Both the position numbers and the translations under genes were made by a program. The notes under the pieces are model-generated. The model had not been told where the DNA came from. It did no database searches and saw only the letters and a program-made list of their open reading frames with translations. From Brevibacterium antiquum (GTDB lineage: Bacteria > Actinomycetota > Actinomycetes > Actinomycetales > Brevibacteriaceae), in contig NZ_JABASX010000010.1 in assembly GCF_016107655.1 (NCBI RefSeq), positions 1 through 64,000 on the forward strand: 64,000 nt of DNA. The letters run 5' to 3'. Within the stretch, counting starts at the first letter, position 1, and every line of letters starts with the position of its first letter. Positions 38,216 to 47,396 of this stretch are shown here, piece after piece.

Positions 38216-38827
38216 CTAGCCGACGTCCCTCTGAATCCGATTGAGCACCATGTCCATGGCCACGATATTGTGCCCGCCATCAGGGATGATGATGTCCGCG
38301 TTGCGCTTCGAGGGCTCGACGTAGAGTTCATGCATCGGCTTCACGGTTCCCAGATACTGGTCCTCGACCGACTGCAGGGTTCGGCCTCGTTCGACGACGT
38401 CACGTTTGATCCGCCGCAGCAGACGAACATCGGCGTCCGTGTCGACGAAGAGTTTGATGTCCAGCAGTTCGCAGATCCGGGGCTCTGCGAAGATGAGGAT
38501 TCCCTCGACGATGATCACCGGCGATGGTTCGACCAGAGTCGTGCGATCGCTGCGATTGTGGATCGAGAAGTCATAGACCGGGCTCTTAACCGACTGTGAG
38601 GACCGCAGTGCGCGCAGGTGCTCGACGAAGAGGTCGTTGTCGAAGGCGTCGAGATCGTCGTAGTTGACCTTCTCCCGTTCTTCGTACGTCAGTTCGTCTC
38701 GCCGCCGATAGTAGTTGTCGTGAAAGAGCACCGAGGGTGGTCCCGCGCACTTGTCCAGCAGCGCCTGGGTCAAGGTCGTCTTTCCGCTGCCGGTGCCGCC
38801 AGCCACGCCTACAATCAAGGTCTCCAC
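38216..38827 (-). CDS. udk: Uridine kinase
   Basis: The 203-residue P-loop kinase should phosphorylate uridine (and cytidine) to UMP. The Walker A motif GGTGSGKTT is at residues 10-18. The segment FHDNYYRR near 36, YDDLDAFD near 56, the lid VDTDADVRLLRRIKRDVVERGR at about 128-149 and VEPSKRNADIIIP near 170 are standard. Length is normal. It complements upp, 20 kb away, in pyrimidine salvage. No operon partner is evident; the next gene upstream starts beyond a 94-bp gap. Confidence 0.93.
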   Translation of the reverse strand: METLIVGVAGGTGSGKTTLTQALLDKCAGPPSVLFHDNYYRRRDELTYEEREKVNYDDLDAFDNDLFVEHLRALRSSQSVKSPVYDFSIHNRSDRTTLVEPSPVIIVEGILIFAEPRICELLDIKLFVDTDADVRLLRRIKRDVVERGRTLQSVEDQYLGTVKPMHELYVEPSKRNADIIIPDGGHNIVAMDMVLNRIQRDVG

Positions 38828-38921
38828 GGTTCAACTATCCCTTTCGGCTGTGCGGACTCAAGCACTGACTTTCCCCAAATTTATACCAGTCACCCTCGCC
38901 GAGGTTGTCCGGCGGGGCCGT

Positions 38922-40448
38922 TCAACGCCGCCGGGTGAGCTGTGCCCAGAGGTCCTGGTCGAACCGGCGGCGAGCAAAAAGTCCGGCCATGTGCCTGACC
39001 GCGTTGTCGACCTTGCCCCGCCAGGCGCTCACAGCGGTGTCGGCATCCCCCAGCGACAGCGCCTTGAAGATGGCACGGTCGTCTATGAGGATGCGATCGC
39101 TGGCCGGTGAGTAGTCGAGCTGCAGGACAGAGATGAACAGACGCAGACGCAGCGTCAGGGCTTCGAAGGCGCGAGCGCTCTGCCGCAGTCCGGACGCTCG
39201 GGCCAGTTCCTGCTGGAAATGGAGGTCTGCGTCCTCGACGTCGATGCCGCTCTTCGTCGCCGCCGATGCCTCCACCTGCCGCAGCGCCAGCTGCACAGGC
39301 ACGAAGTAGCGCTTCGGCCGAAGCGCCAGAGACCGCAGCAGAACCTCCCCCACCGCCATACGCCCGGCATAGAGGTCGAGAACGTCGAGGGTCGTGATCA
39401 GAGGAATTCTCGAGCCACCACGTGAGCCGTCAAGCAGCTTGTCATCGACCATGCGCCGGAGTGCGGCATCCACCGAGGAACGGGGCACCTGCATACGGCG
39501 TGACAGGAGGCGCGGGTTGATTCTGTCTCCGGGCTCATAACCGGAGTCGATGATCTCCTCACGCAGCGCGATCGCCAGATGCTCGGTGATGGATCGCGTC
39601 TCCTTCGGCAGCCACGAAGAGATCTCCATTGAGTCAGAATTGTTGGAACTTCTCCGGGGGTCTGCTTGACTCGATTGCCGCCACATCACGCCTTCGAAAC
39701 CATGCCGCACGCGAACGGAGAGCATGTCGAGCAGAGACCCGGGAATATCGCGGCAAGTGGCGAGAGCGGATTTGACGGCGTCGAGGAACTCTGCGAACTC
39801 ACGGTGGACCGCGATGTTCGCGCTCTCTGCCGTCTCGTTCGTCTCTCTATGAGGATCGAAGACGACGAAGCGCTCCCGGTCGCTCCCTGCCTGAAGCAGC
39901 TCGAGCATCACCGCTGCATCGGTCTGGCGATGCTCGCTGTCGAATCGCTGCGGCCAATGTTGGACCCCTGCCGAACGCAGACCGGCCACGATGCCGGCGA
40001 TGCGGCGCTGAACCCGCCGCGCTGAGACTGCGCTCGTGCCTTCAGCTCGTTGATCGGCAACGCGAATACCGATGATGACCAGGGGGAATCCTCCCGCTAC
40101 GGCAGTGATCTCATCGCCACCGCGCACCTGATCCCGCGGCACTGTCATGCCCCTCATCGCACGAGATACGATGCTCTGGCTCAGGCCAGTGGCATCGGCC
40201 AGCGCCCGGGTCGAATAGTCCTTCCCAGAGATCCTCGCCCCTGCCGTGCTCACGAGAGCTTCCACCACCTGATCGGCCGTGCTCTGGATCTGCGGACGGC
40301 CACTTCGGGGACGATCCTCGAGATCGGATCTCACCATCCACCGACGCAGACTCGACGGTGAGACGTCCAACTCAGCTGCCACCTCGGCGATGGAGGACGA
40401 GGCCGTCCTGGCAACGGCGTCACGACGCATTTCTGAGGAATACATCAC
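38922..40448 (-). CDS. Multi-HTH regulator ending in a GntR/FCD-like module, divergent from putA
   Basis: The 508-residue protein appears to combine three DNA-binding regions. Residues about 17-37 (SSIAEVAAELDVSPSSLRRW) look like a transposase-type helix-turn-helix, and residues about 78-105 (YSTRALADATGLSQSIVSRA) like a second one. Residues about 280-350 form a GntR winged helix (SITEHLAIALREEI and RSSVDAALRRMVDDKLL), followed by an all-helical FCD-like C-terminus. The middle region 110-270 is not recognised. It is transcribed away from putA from a shared control region. Regulation of proline catabolism is inferred from position. A GntR/FCD domain alone would be about 230 residues, so the N-terminal extension is remarkable. 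Confidence 0.72.
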   Translation of the reverse strand: MMYSSEMRRDAVARTASSSIAEVAAELDVSPSSLRRWMVRSDLEDRPRSGRPQIQSTADQVVEALVSTAGARISGKDYSTRALADATGLSQSIVSRAMRGMTVPRDQVRGGDEITAVAGGFPLVIIGIRVADQRAEGTSAVSARRVQRRIAGIVAGLRSAGVQHWPQRFDSEHRQTDAAVMLELLQAGSDRERFVVFDPHRETNETAESANIAVHREFAEFLDAVKSALATCRDIPGSLLDMLSVRVRHGFEGVMWRQSSQADPRRSSNNSDSMEISSWLPKETRSITEHLAIALREEIIDSGYEPGDRINPRLLSRRMQVPRSSVDAALRRMVDDKLLDGSRGGSRIPLITTLDVLDLYAGRMAVGEVLLRSLALRPKRYFVPVQLALRQVEASAATKSGIDVEDADLHFQQELARASGLRQSARAFEALTLRLRLFISVLQLDYSPASDRILIDDRAIFKALSLGDADTAVSAWRGKVDNAVRHMAGLFARRRFDQDLWAQLTRRR

Positions 40449-40630
40449 GCTATTCTATTACTTCTGACTCAACTATGTCTGCGATTGGTCACGAGCCCTT
40501 CACCCCGTATTCTCTCCGGCGCATACTGTTCACAACGATCCCGTCAACGGTCAACGGCGACGCGGGAACAGCTGGCACAGACACCAGCCAGACTCATCCA
40601 GAGTTCGTCCAACAGAAAAGGAACGAGCAG
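40449..40630. promoter_or_regulatory. Divergent control region of the putA locus
   Basis: If putA starts at the TTG at 40631, 182 bp separate it from the regulator. The tract contains the direct repeat GTCAACGGTCAACGG and a good ribosome binding site, AAAAGGAA, 8 bases before the TTG. No convincing operator palindrome was seen. Confidence 0.4.
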
Positions 40631-43600
40631 TTGTTGCACACAGACTCCGATCTTGATCAGCTCACCAGTCGCTCCATCGACACCGTTCGCAAATGGCTGC
40701 GCGTGGCAACGAGCAAGACCACGGCCAAGAACCCTGCCGCCGAACGCCTCTCGGCAGTGCTCTCCGACCCCAACGGCCTCGACTTCACCGTCGGATTCGT
40801 CGACCGGGTCGTGCGCACCGATGATGTGCACGCCGCCGCCGACGCCCTGGCTGAGGTCGGCAAACTTGCGCCCGAGACGATGTCTGCCCTCGACCGCGCC
40901 CAGATCAAGACCGGTGCCGCTCTGGCTCGGGCACTGCCGCAGGTCGTCGTTCCGGCAGCCCGCACCCGCCTGCGTCAGATGGTCGGGCACATGGTCGTCG
41001 ATGCCCGCGACAAGCAGTTCGGCAAGGCCGTCGCCGCGCTGACCGCAGACGGTCACCGACTCAACATCAACCTCCTCGGCGAGGCTGTCCTCGGTGATGG
41101 CGAAGCCGACCATCACCTCGAGGAGACCCACCGACTGCTGGCCCGCGAAGACGTCGACTACGTCTCCGTCAAGGTCTCCTCTGTCGCTTCTCAGATCTCC
41201 ATGTGGGCCTTCGACGAGACCGTCGACTACGTGGTCGAACGCCTGCGTCCGCTCTACCAGCAGGCGGCGAAGGCACCGACCGGGTCCAAGTTCGTCAACC
41301 TGGATATGGAGGAGTACCGGGACCTTGAGCTGACGATCGCGGTCTTCACCCGCCTGCTCGCCGAACCCGAGTTCAAGAACCTCGAGGCCGGCATCGTCAT
41401 CCAGGGCTACCAGCCCGACGCGCTGGGCGCCGTGCAGCGTCTGAGCGAGTTCGCCAATGAACGTGTCGCCAACGGCGGAGTCGGGGTCAAGGTTCGTCTC
41501 GTCAAGGGCGCGAACCTCGCGATGGAGACCGTCCACGCGGAGATCGCCGGCTGGCCGGCGACGACGTGCGATTCGAAGCAGTCCACAGACGCGAACTACA
41601 AGCACGTCCTCCATTGGCTCTTCACTCCCGAGCGGATGAAGGGGCTGCGCATCGGCGTAGCCGGCCACAACCTCTTCGACATCGCCTTCGCCCACCACCT
41701 GTCGCTCGACCGGGAAGTCACCGACCGCGTGGAGTTCGAGATGCTGCAGGGCATGGCCTCGGAACAGGCCGCCGCGGTGACCGAGGACGTCGGAGATCTC
41801 CTCCTCTACGTCCCGGCTGTGCATCCGAAGGAATTCGACGTCGCAATCTCCTACCTCGTGCGCAGGCTCGAGGAGAACTCGTCGTCCGAGAACTTCATGT
41901 CCGGCATCTTCGACCTGGCCAACGGCAACGAGGTCTTCGTTCGGGAGGCGGACCGCTTCCAGGACTCCGTCAAACAGCTCGAGGACATCCTCGAGACCGA
42001 CGGTGATACCGCGCCGAGGCCGAACCGGAACCAGGACCGTTCGGCCGAACGCGATGTCTCAGGGCCTGCCCCGACCGAGTTCTTCAATGAGCCCGACACC
42101 GATCCCTCACTGCCGGCGAACCAGAAGTGGGCCAAGGAGATCATCGCCGAGGCGACCGCCCCCGGATATCTCGACGACCGTCCGAAGACGCCGAAGGTCG
42201 ACTCGGCCTCGAAGCTCGATGAGATGATCGCCGATGGACGCGAGGCTGCCAAAGCCTGGCGTGCGCTGGGTGCTGCCGGTCGTGGTGAGATCCTCCATCG
42301 GGCCGCCGAAGTGATCGCCGCCCGTCGTGGCGAGTTCATCGCCGTCGAGGCCGCCGAGGTTGGGAAGATGCCGTCCCAGTCCGATCCGGAGATCTCAGAG
42401 GCCATCGACTTCATCCGCTACTACGCTCTGAACGCCGCGGAGCTGGAGACCCTCGAAGGAGCGAACTTCGTTCCCGATGAGATGGTCGTCGTCACCCCGC
42501 CGTGGAACTTCCCCATCGCCATCCCCACCGGAGGCACCGTGGCAGCGTTGGCGGCCGGTTCGGCCGTCATCCACAAGCCGTCGAAGCCCACACCGCACTG
42601 TTCGGCACTCATCATCGACTGCCTGTGGGAAGCCGGCGTCCCGAAGGACGTGCTGCAGCTGTGCACGCCCTCGGACCGGGACCTCAGCCGTCATCTCGTC
42701 GCCCACCCGGATGTCGACCGTGTCATCCTCACCGGCGCCTCCGAAACGGCGGCCCTGTTCAAGTCCTTCCGTCCGGACCTGCACGTCAACGCGGAGACTT
42801 CGGGCAAGAACGCTCTGCTCATCACTCCGGCGGCTGACCGCGATCTGGCCGTGGCCGATCTCGTGTATTCCGCCTTCGGACATGCCGGTCAGAAGTGCTC
42901 GGCCGCCTCGTTGGGCATCATGGTCGGCTCGACCTATGACTCGCAGCGCTACCGCAAGCAGCTCATCGATGCTGCTTCCTCAATGGTCGTCGACTGGCCG
43001 GCGAACATGTCGGCGACGATGGGTCCGCTGACCGAGGATCCCTCCGACAAGCTCGAACGGGCCCTGAGCTCCCTCGAACCGGGTGAGTCCTGGCTGCTCG
43101 AGCCCAAGCAGCTCGATGACACGGGTCGACTGTGGACCCCGGGAATCAAGGACGGCGTCAAGCCGGGATCCTTCTTCCACCTCACCGAGGTGTTCGGTCC
43201 GGTGCTCGGTCTCATGCACGCCCGCGACCTTGACGAGGCCATCGAGTTCCAGAATGATGTGGACTTCGGCCTCACCGGCGGCATCCACTCCCTCGACCCC
43301 GAGGAGGTGCGCACCTGGCTCGACCGTGTCCAGGTCGGCAACGCCTACGTCAACCGCGGCATCACCGGTGCAATCGTTCGGCGCCAGTCCTTCGGCGGCT
43401 GGAAGCAGTCCTCCGTCGGGCTCGGCTCGAAGGCCGGTGGCCCGAACTACCTCATGCTCTTCGGCCACTACACCGACGATCCCTCCACACTGCCAGGCGC
43501 CACTGACGCGAGCCAGAACCTGGAACTGGCCAAGGCCGACGACGAACGTTGGCTGGCCCGCGAGTTCGGCGCGGCGAAGGACCACACGGGCCTGCAGTCA

Positions 43601-44065
43601 GAGGCCAACATCTTCCGCTACCGGCCCCGCCCGGTCACACTGCGAGTGACCTCGACATCGTCGCTGTTCGATCTGGAGAGGTCATTGCACGCAGCGAAGT
43701 GCGTCGGGTCGACCGTGCAGCTGTCCGTCGCCGAGGAGGTGGCCTCCGAGGTGAAGATCGCCGCCACGAACGCGGGTGTCGCAGCTCGGACCGAGTCCGC
43801 AGCGACATTCGCGAACATGGTCGGCGAAGGACGATACGACGACTCCGTCGGTGCCCGCATCCGCGTGCTCGGGCCGCAGGAACCTGAGCTGCTGGCGGCC
43901 ACCGCACCACGCCCCGAGGTTGCGGTCATCGATGAACCGGTGACCTCCTCGGCGCGGGTGGAGATGCGGTACTACGTGCAGGAGCAGGCAGTGTCGATGA
44001 CCCTGCACCGCTTCGGCAACCCCAGTCGAGACTTCCACGAGCTGGCGGCCGAGCTCAAGGCCTGA
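40631..44065 (+). CDS. putA: Bifunctional proline dehydrogenase / delta-1-pyrroline-5-carboxylate dehydrogenase
   Basis: The protein oxidises proline to glutamate in two steps. The N-terminal FAD-dependent PRODH barrel covers about residues 90-440, with VIQGYQPDALGA near 255 and RLVKGANLAME near 285. The C-terminal aldehyde dehydrogenase domain covers about 500-970, with the nucleophile in GHAGQKCSAASLG and the base in ETSGKNALLIT. There is no ribbon-helix-helix DNA-binding domain, so it is not its own repressor. The TTG at 40631 is chosen for its ribosome binding site, giving 1144 residues; an ATG at 40475 leaves only 26 bp to the divergent gene. The start is therefore less certain than the function. 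Confidence 0.93.
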   Translation: MLHTDSDLDQLTSRSIDTVRKWLRVATSKTTAKNPAAERLSAVLSDPNGLDFTVGFVDRVVRTDDVHAAADALAEVGKLAPETMSALDRAQIKTGAALARALPQVVVPAARTRLRQMVGHMVVDARDKQFGKAVAALTADGHRLNINLLGEAVLGDGEADHHLEETHRLLAREDVDYVSVKVSSVASQISMWAFDETVDYVVERLRPLYQQAAKAPTGSKFVNLDMEEYRDLELTIAVFTRLLAEPEFKNLEAGIVIQGYQPDALGAVQRLSEFANERVANGGVGVKVRLVKGANLAMETVHAEIAGWPATTCDSKQSTDANYKHVLHWLFTPERMKGLRIGVAGHNLFDIAFAHHLSLDREVTDRVEFEMLQGMASEQAAAVTEDVGDLLLYVPAVHPKEFDVAISYLVRRLEENSSSENFMSGIFDLANGNEVFVREADRFQDSVKQLEDILETDGDTAPRPNRNQDRSAERDVSGPAPTEFFNEPDTDPSLPANQKWAKEIIAEATAPGYLDDRPKTPKVDSASKLDEMIADGREAAKAWRALGAAGRGEILHRAAEVIAARRGEFIAVEAAEVGKMPSQSDPEISEAIDFIRYYALNAAELETLEGANFVPDEMVVVTPPWNFPIAIPTGGTVAALAAGSAVIHKPSKPTPHCSALIIDCLWEAGVPKDVLQLCTPSDRDLSRHLVAHPDVDRVILTGASETAALFKSFRPDLHVNAETSGKNALLITPAADRDLAVADLVYSAFGHAGQKCSAASLGIMVGSTYDSQRYRKQLIDAASSMVVDWPANMSATMGPLTEDPSDKLERALSSLEPGESWLLEPKQLDDTGRLWTPGIKDGVKPGSFFHLTEVFGPVLGLMHARDLDEAIEFQNDVDFGLTGGIHSLDPEEVRTWLDRVQVGNAYVNRGITGAIVRRQSFGGWKQSSVGLGSKAGGPNYLMLFGHYTDDPSTLPGATDASQNLELAKADDERWLAREFGAAKDHTGLQSEANIFRYRPRPVTLRVTSTSSLFDLERSLHAAKCVGSTVQLSVAEEVASEVKIAATNAGVAARTESAATFANMVGEGRYDDSVGARIRVLGPQEPELLAATAPRPEVAVIDEPVTSSARVEMRYYVQEQAVSMTLHRFGNPSRDFHELAAELKA

Positions 44066-44117
44066 CCCAGCCGAACTCAAGGCATGACCCAGCCGACCTG
44101 CTGGCCCTGACCCAGCC
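44051..44117 (+). repeat. 22-bp tandem repeat over the putA stop codon
   Basis: Three units read GAGCTCAAGGCCTGACCCAGCC, then close variants beginning GAACTC and GACCTG (the third is 23 bp). The first contains the putA stop codon; the others duplicate it just downstream. Confidence 0.8.
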
Positions 44118-44133
44118 GATCGGTTGGCGGACG

Positions 44134-44170
44134 GCGGCTCTGATACCTCGGATCGAGGTGTCCGAGCCGC
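44134..44170. terminator. Bidirectional terminator between putA and gntR
   Basis: GCGGCTC pairs with GAGCCGC and an inner ACCTCG-GAT-CGAGGT hairpin caps it. It lies between convergent ends at 44065 and 44200. Confidence 0.65.
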
Positions 44171-44199
44171 TGTCTGCTGTTCGGGTGTCGGCGACGAAA

Positions 44200-44991
44200 T
44201 CAGAACCAGTTCGGTTCGTCGGCAGTCAGCCAGCTGATCGGGTTGACATTGCGACCATTCGACATCGCCACGGACAGGATGTTGGCCAGATAGCGGTCTT
44301 CGGATATCTCCAACGGCCGCCCCGCGCTGTCGCGGCTGCGGCGCAGGTGGCGCAGCAGCGGTCGTCCGCGTGCAACCCCCAGCAGGTCTGCATCCTGCTG
44401 ACCGCAGACGGTCGCCGAGAAGACGTGATCAGCACCGGCGAAGACGATCCCGTACTGCTGGGCGAGGCTGCGGCTGACCGAGGCTGCATCGCTGGGAACC
44501 TTCTCGACCAAGTCGCCGAGATCCTCGGGGTAGCTCGTCCGTTCGACCATGACCTTCTCGCCGTCGAGTAGACGCACACGAAGAACCCGCAGCACACGGG
44601 CACGAGGATCGACTTTGAGTGCCGCGGCCGTCTCATCCCCCGCAATGCGCCAGCGCTGCTCGATGACCTGGCCGCCCGGGGTCCGCCCGTGCGCGCTGGC
44701 CCACTGAGCGAAGCTGCGGAACTCCTCAGCCACTGCCGCCGGCCGAGGCCTGCGCAGCACCATCTTGCGAGCTCCGCGCCGACCTCCCACGGTTCCCTCA
44801 CTGACCAGCAGTCGCAGCGCTTCGCGCACCGTGCCCGGTGCGACTTCGTACTCGGAGGCCAGAGCTGCTTCGGATTCGAGGCTCTGACCCACCTGCCGTG
44901 CCCCGGTGCGAATCGATTCGCGTATCTGCTCCGCGATCTGCTCGTACCGCGCACCGCCGGATCCAGACGGCTGCAGTTGCGACTCGGTCAC
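44200..44991 (-). CDS. GntR-family (HutC/UTRA) regulator of the adjacent ABC locus
   Basis: The 263-residue protein has an N-terminal GntR winged helix (about 15-80, ARYEQIAEQIRESIRTGAR and the recognition region EVAPGTVREALRLLVSEGTV). The UTRA ligand domain at about 95-255 includes VLRVRLLDGEKVMVERTSYP and RPLEISEDRYLANI. The GTG at 44991 is chosen over an upstream ATG at 45042 because GGGAGGA lies 8 bases before it. Divergent from the transporter, with twin palindromes between, it is the likely repressor responding to the imported compound or its phosphate. UTRA ligands are often phosphorylated sugars, phosphonates or related small molecules. Confidence 0.9.
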   Translation of the reverse strand: MTESQLQPSGSGGARYEQIAEQIRESIRTGARQVGQSLESEAALASEYEVAPGTVREALRLLVSEGTVGGRRGARKMVLRRPRPAAVAEEFRSFAQWASAHGRTPGGQVIEQRWRIAGDETAAALKVDPRARVLRVLRVRLLDGEKVMVERTSYPEDLGDLVEKVPSDAASVSRSLAQQYGIVFAGADHVFSATVCGQQDADLLGVARGRPLLRHLRRSRDSAGRPLEISEDRYLANILSVAMSNGRNVNPISWLTADEPNWF

Positions 44992-45181
44992 GCCTTCAGT
45001 CCTCCCATGATGTATTCCCAATAGAGCCAGCACGCTCAGCACTGCTGTCAGTGCCGTGCACCTACGCTACCGCAAGCTCCGAGCTGGCGATGACCGAACG
45101 CACTGGAGCGTCACCGTCACCTTGTCTCGACGCTGTGAGCAGCCCGGCAGAGTTCATGCGCACGGCATTTTCTTGGTCAGG

Positions 45182-45193
45182 CTCACTAGTGAG
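45182..45193. promoter_or_regulatory. GntR/UTRA operator candidate, left copy
   Basis: CTCACTAGTGAG is a perfect 12-bp palindrome in the divergent region. Its centre is 32 bp, close to three helical turns, from the second copy. Confidence 0.7.
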
Positions 45194-45213
45194 GATTATT
45201 CGCCACTTAGAAC

Positions 45214-45225
45214 CTCACTAGTGAT
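45214..45225. promoter_or_regulatory. GntR/UTRA operator candidate, right copy
   Basis: CTCACTAGTGAT repeats the core TCACTAGTGA exactly. It abuts the candidate -35 element at 45231, so binding should block the transporter promoter. Confidence 0.7.
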
Positions 45226-45230
45226 CTAGG

Positions 45231-45259
45231 TTGTCTATCTTCCATCTGTTCCCTATCGT
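45231..45259 (+). promoter_or_regulatory. Candidate promoter of the ABC transporter operon
   Basis: TTGTCT and TATCGT are separated by 17 bp and lie 72-100 bp upstream of the solute-binding protein start, immediately downstream of the second palindrome. Confidence 0.5.
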
Positions 45260-45330
45260 GGGGATGGATCGAAGCACTTCGAATGAGAACACAATGCGCT
45301 TGCGCACAAGTCCGAAAGGCGAGTACGACG

Positions 45331-46470
45331 ATGCTCAAACACACACGAAAGCTCACGGCTGCCCTCGCAGTGGGCGCTCTGGCCGCCCTGTCCGGCTGCG
45401 GTGACAGCGCCGAGTCCGAGGAATCGGCCAATTGGCGATCGGCGACGTCGGTCGAAGACGGCGGGGGCATGGACGCTCTCGTCGAGGCTGCTCAGGCGGA
45501 GGGATCACTCAATGTCATGGGCCTCTACCCCGACTGGGCCAACTACGGCGGGCTGCTCGACGCGTTCTCGGAGAAGTACGACATCGAGATCGACAACGAC
45601 ACCTCGACCGGCGCGAGCCAAGACCTCATCAACGCGGTCAAGAACAGGCAGGGGCAGGAAACCTCTCTCGACTACCTCGACACCGGCGAATCCTTCGCCG
45701 TCGACGCCGCAGAGGAGGGCCTGCTCGCCGAATACTATCCCGAGACCGCCGATGACATCCCCGAGAACATGAAGGCACCGGACGGCACCTGGTTCAACCA
45801 CCTCGGCGGGACCATGGCCATCGGCTGTGACTCCGAAACCGTGAAGAAGTGCCCGAAGAGCTTCGCCGAGCTACTCGAGCCCGAGTACAAGGGCAAGGTC
45901 GCCATGCGCGGCAACCCGACGACGGGCGAAGCCGGCTTCATGGCCGTCGTCGCCGCGTCCCTGGCCAACGACGGCTCGCTCGACGACATTCAGCCGGGCA
46001 TCGACTACTTCGCCGAGCTCTCGGACAAGGGCAACCTCGTACCGACAGAGGCCGAGGCCGGAACGTTCGAGACCGGTGAGACGCCGATCGCCGTCAACTG
46101 GGACTACCTGCTCCTGCAGTGGGCGGACGACCTTGCTGACGGTGGGGTGGACATGTCGATCTCCATCCCGTCCGACGGCACCGTCGCCTCCTACTACGCG
46201 GCATCGATCAACGATGATGCACCACACCCAGCGGTTGCACGCCTGTGGCAGGAATTCGTCTTCAGCGACGAGGGACAGAACCTGCTGCTCGAAGGCTACG
46301 TCCTGCCCGGTCGCCTCGACGCCATGGTCGAAGCCGACACGGTCGACGACGATGCACTGTCGAAGCTGCTCGATGATGCGGTCGACCAGACGGCGCCGCA
46401 GCCGACTCAGGAACAGCGGGATTCGCAGCAGAAGGTCCTGGCTGACAACTGGGCGAAAGCCATCGGATGA
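45331..46470 (+). CDS. ABC transporter substrate-binding lipoprotein
   Basis: The 379-residue protein begins with a lipoprotein signal, MLKHTRKLTAALAVGALAAL ending in the lipobox LSGC, so it should be anchored outside the membrane. The mature part is a type II periplasmic-binding fold (PotD/AfuA/phosphonate-like) with LNVMGLYPDWANYGG near residue 66 and VNWDYLLLQWAD near 255. The start at 45331 is chosen because the signal peptide starts there. It is the first gene of a six-gene operon. The ligand is unknown; downstream phosphatase and phosphodiesterase genes suggest a phosphorylated compound. Polyamine or ferric iron would be the textbook alternatives for the fold. Confidence 0.85.
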   Translation: MLKHTRKLTAALAVGALAALSGCGDSAESEESANWRSATSVEDGGGMDALVEAAQAEGSLNVMGLYPDWANYGGLLDAFSEKYDIEIDNDTSTGASQDLINAVKNRQGQETSLDYLDTGESFAVDAAEEGLLAEYYPETADDIPENMKAPDGTWFNHLGGTMAIGCDSETVKKCPKSFAELLEPEYKGKVAMRGNPTTGEAGFMAVVAASLANDGSLDDIQPGIDYFAELSDKGNLVPTEAEAGTFETGETPIAVNWDYLLLQWADDLADGGVDMSISIPSDGTVASYYAASINDDAPHPAVARLWQEFVFSDEGQNLLLEGYVLPGRLDAMVEADTVDDDALSKLLDDAVDQTAPQPTQEQRDSQQKVLADNWAKAIG

Positions 46471-47396
46471 CCTCAGTTCCACAGTCATTGCCCCGCACCG
46501 CTGGGCCGGCCGAAGCAGAACCTGCTCCGGCCGGCCCACGGCGCAGGCGAGCCCTCTCACCGGCCTGGACGGCCCTGGCACCGATCGCGGTCATCATCGT
46601 GCTGTTCTTCGTGATCCCGATCGGCGGAATGGTGGCGACCTCGCTCCTCGTTCCCGGCAGCGAACCCGGCACGAAGACCTTCGGCCTCGACAACTTCACC
46701 GCGCTGGGCTCGGGATCGCGTTCGATGGCCCTGGGCAACAGCCTCCTCCTGTCGTTCACCGCCGCCACCGTGGCCGCGATCTTCGGCGGTCTCTGCGCCT
46801 GGGCGATCTCGACCGTGAAGTCGAAGATCGTCGACTCCATCACCGCCGTGATCTCCAGCGTGCTGGCCAACGACGGAGGCGTTCCTCTGGCGTTCTCCTT
46901 CATCGTCGCGGTCGGCAACACCGGATACTTCACCGCGCTGATCACGGCGGTCGATTCGACCTTCACGCTCTACAGCGTCAAGGGTCTGATCCTCATGTAC
47001 CAGTACTTCCTCATCCCCACGATGATCCTTCTCACGCTTCCCAGCTTCGTCTCGCTCAGACAGCAGTGGCGTGAGGCCAACACGTCGTTGGGCGGCACCA
47101 GCGTGACCTTCTGGCGCCGTGTCGGACTGCCTGTGATCACTCCCGCCCTGCTGGGTGCCTGGCTGCTCATGTTCGGTTCCGCCTTCGGCACCCACGCCTC
47201 GGCAGCAGTGCTCATCGGCACGGGAGGCTTCCCCCTCATCCCGCTCGAGATCGCCGGCCAGCTCGCCGGTTCTGCGGCCACCGGCGGAGAAGGAGTGGCG
47301 ATGGCCCTGGGCGTGACGACGGGAGCGATCGCCGTGATCGTCCTCATCGCCTACAACGCATTGATGAAGAGGAGCGCCAAGTGGCTGAACACCTGA
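46467..47396 (+). CDS. ABC transporter permease 1
   Basis: The 309-residue inner membrane protein has about six membrane segments. The cytoplasmic EAA-type loop that docks the ATPase is at WREANTSLGGTSVTFWRRVG near residue 205. The first 35 residues are cytoplasmic and arginine/proline-rich. It overlaps the end of the binding-protein gene by ATGA and the next permease by 16 bp. It resembles the PotB-like permeases of the spermidine/putrescine, Fe3+ and 2-aminoethylphosphonate families. Confidence 0.88.
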   Translation: MTSVPQSLPRTAGPAEAEPAPAGPRRRRALSPAWTALAPIAVIIVLFFVIPIGGMVATSLLVPGSEPGTKTFGLDNFTALGSGSRSMALGNSLLLSFTAATVAAIFGGLCAWAISTVKSKIVDSITAVISSVLANDGGVPLAFSFIVAVGNTGYFTALITAVDSTFTLYSVKGLILMYQYFLIPTMILLTLPSFVSLRQQWREANTSLGGTSVTFWRRVGLPVITPALLGAWLLMFGSAFGTHASAAVLIGTGGFPLIPLEIAGQLAGSAATGGEGVAMALGVTTGAIAVIVLIAYNALMKRSAKWLNT

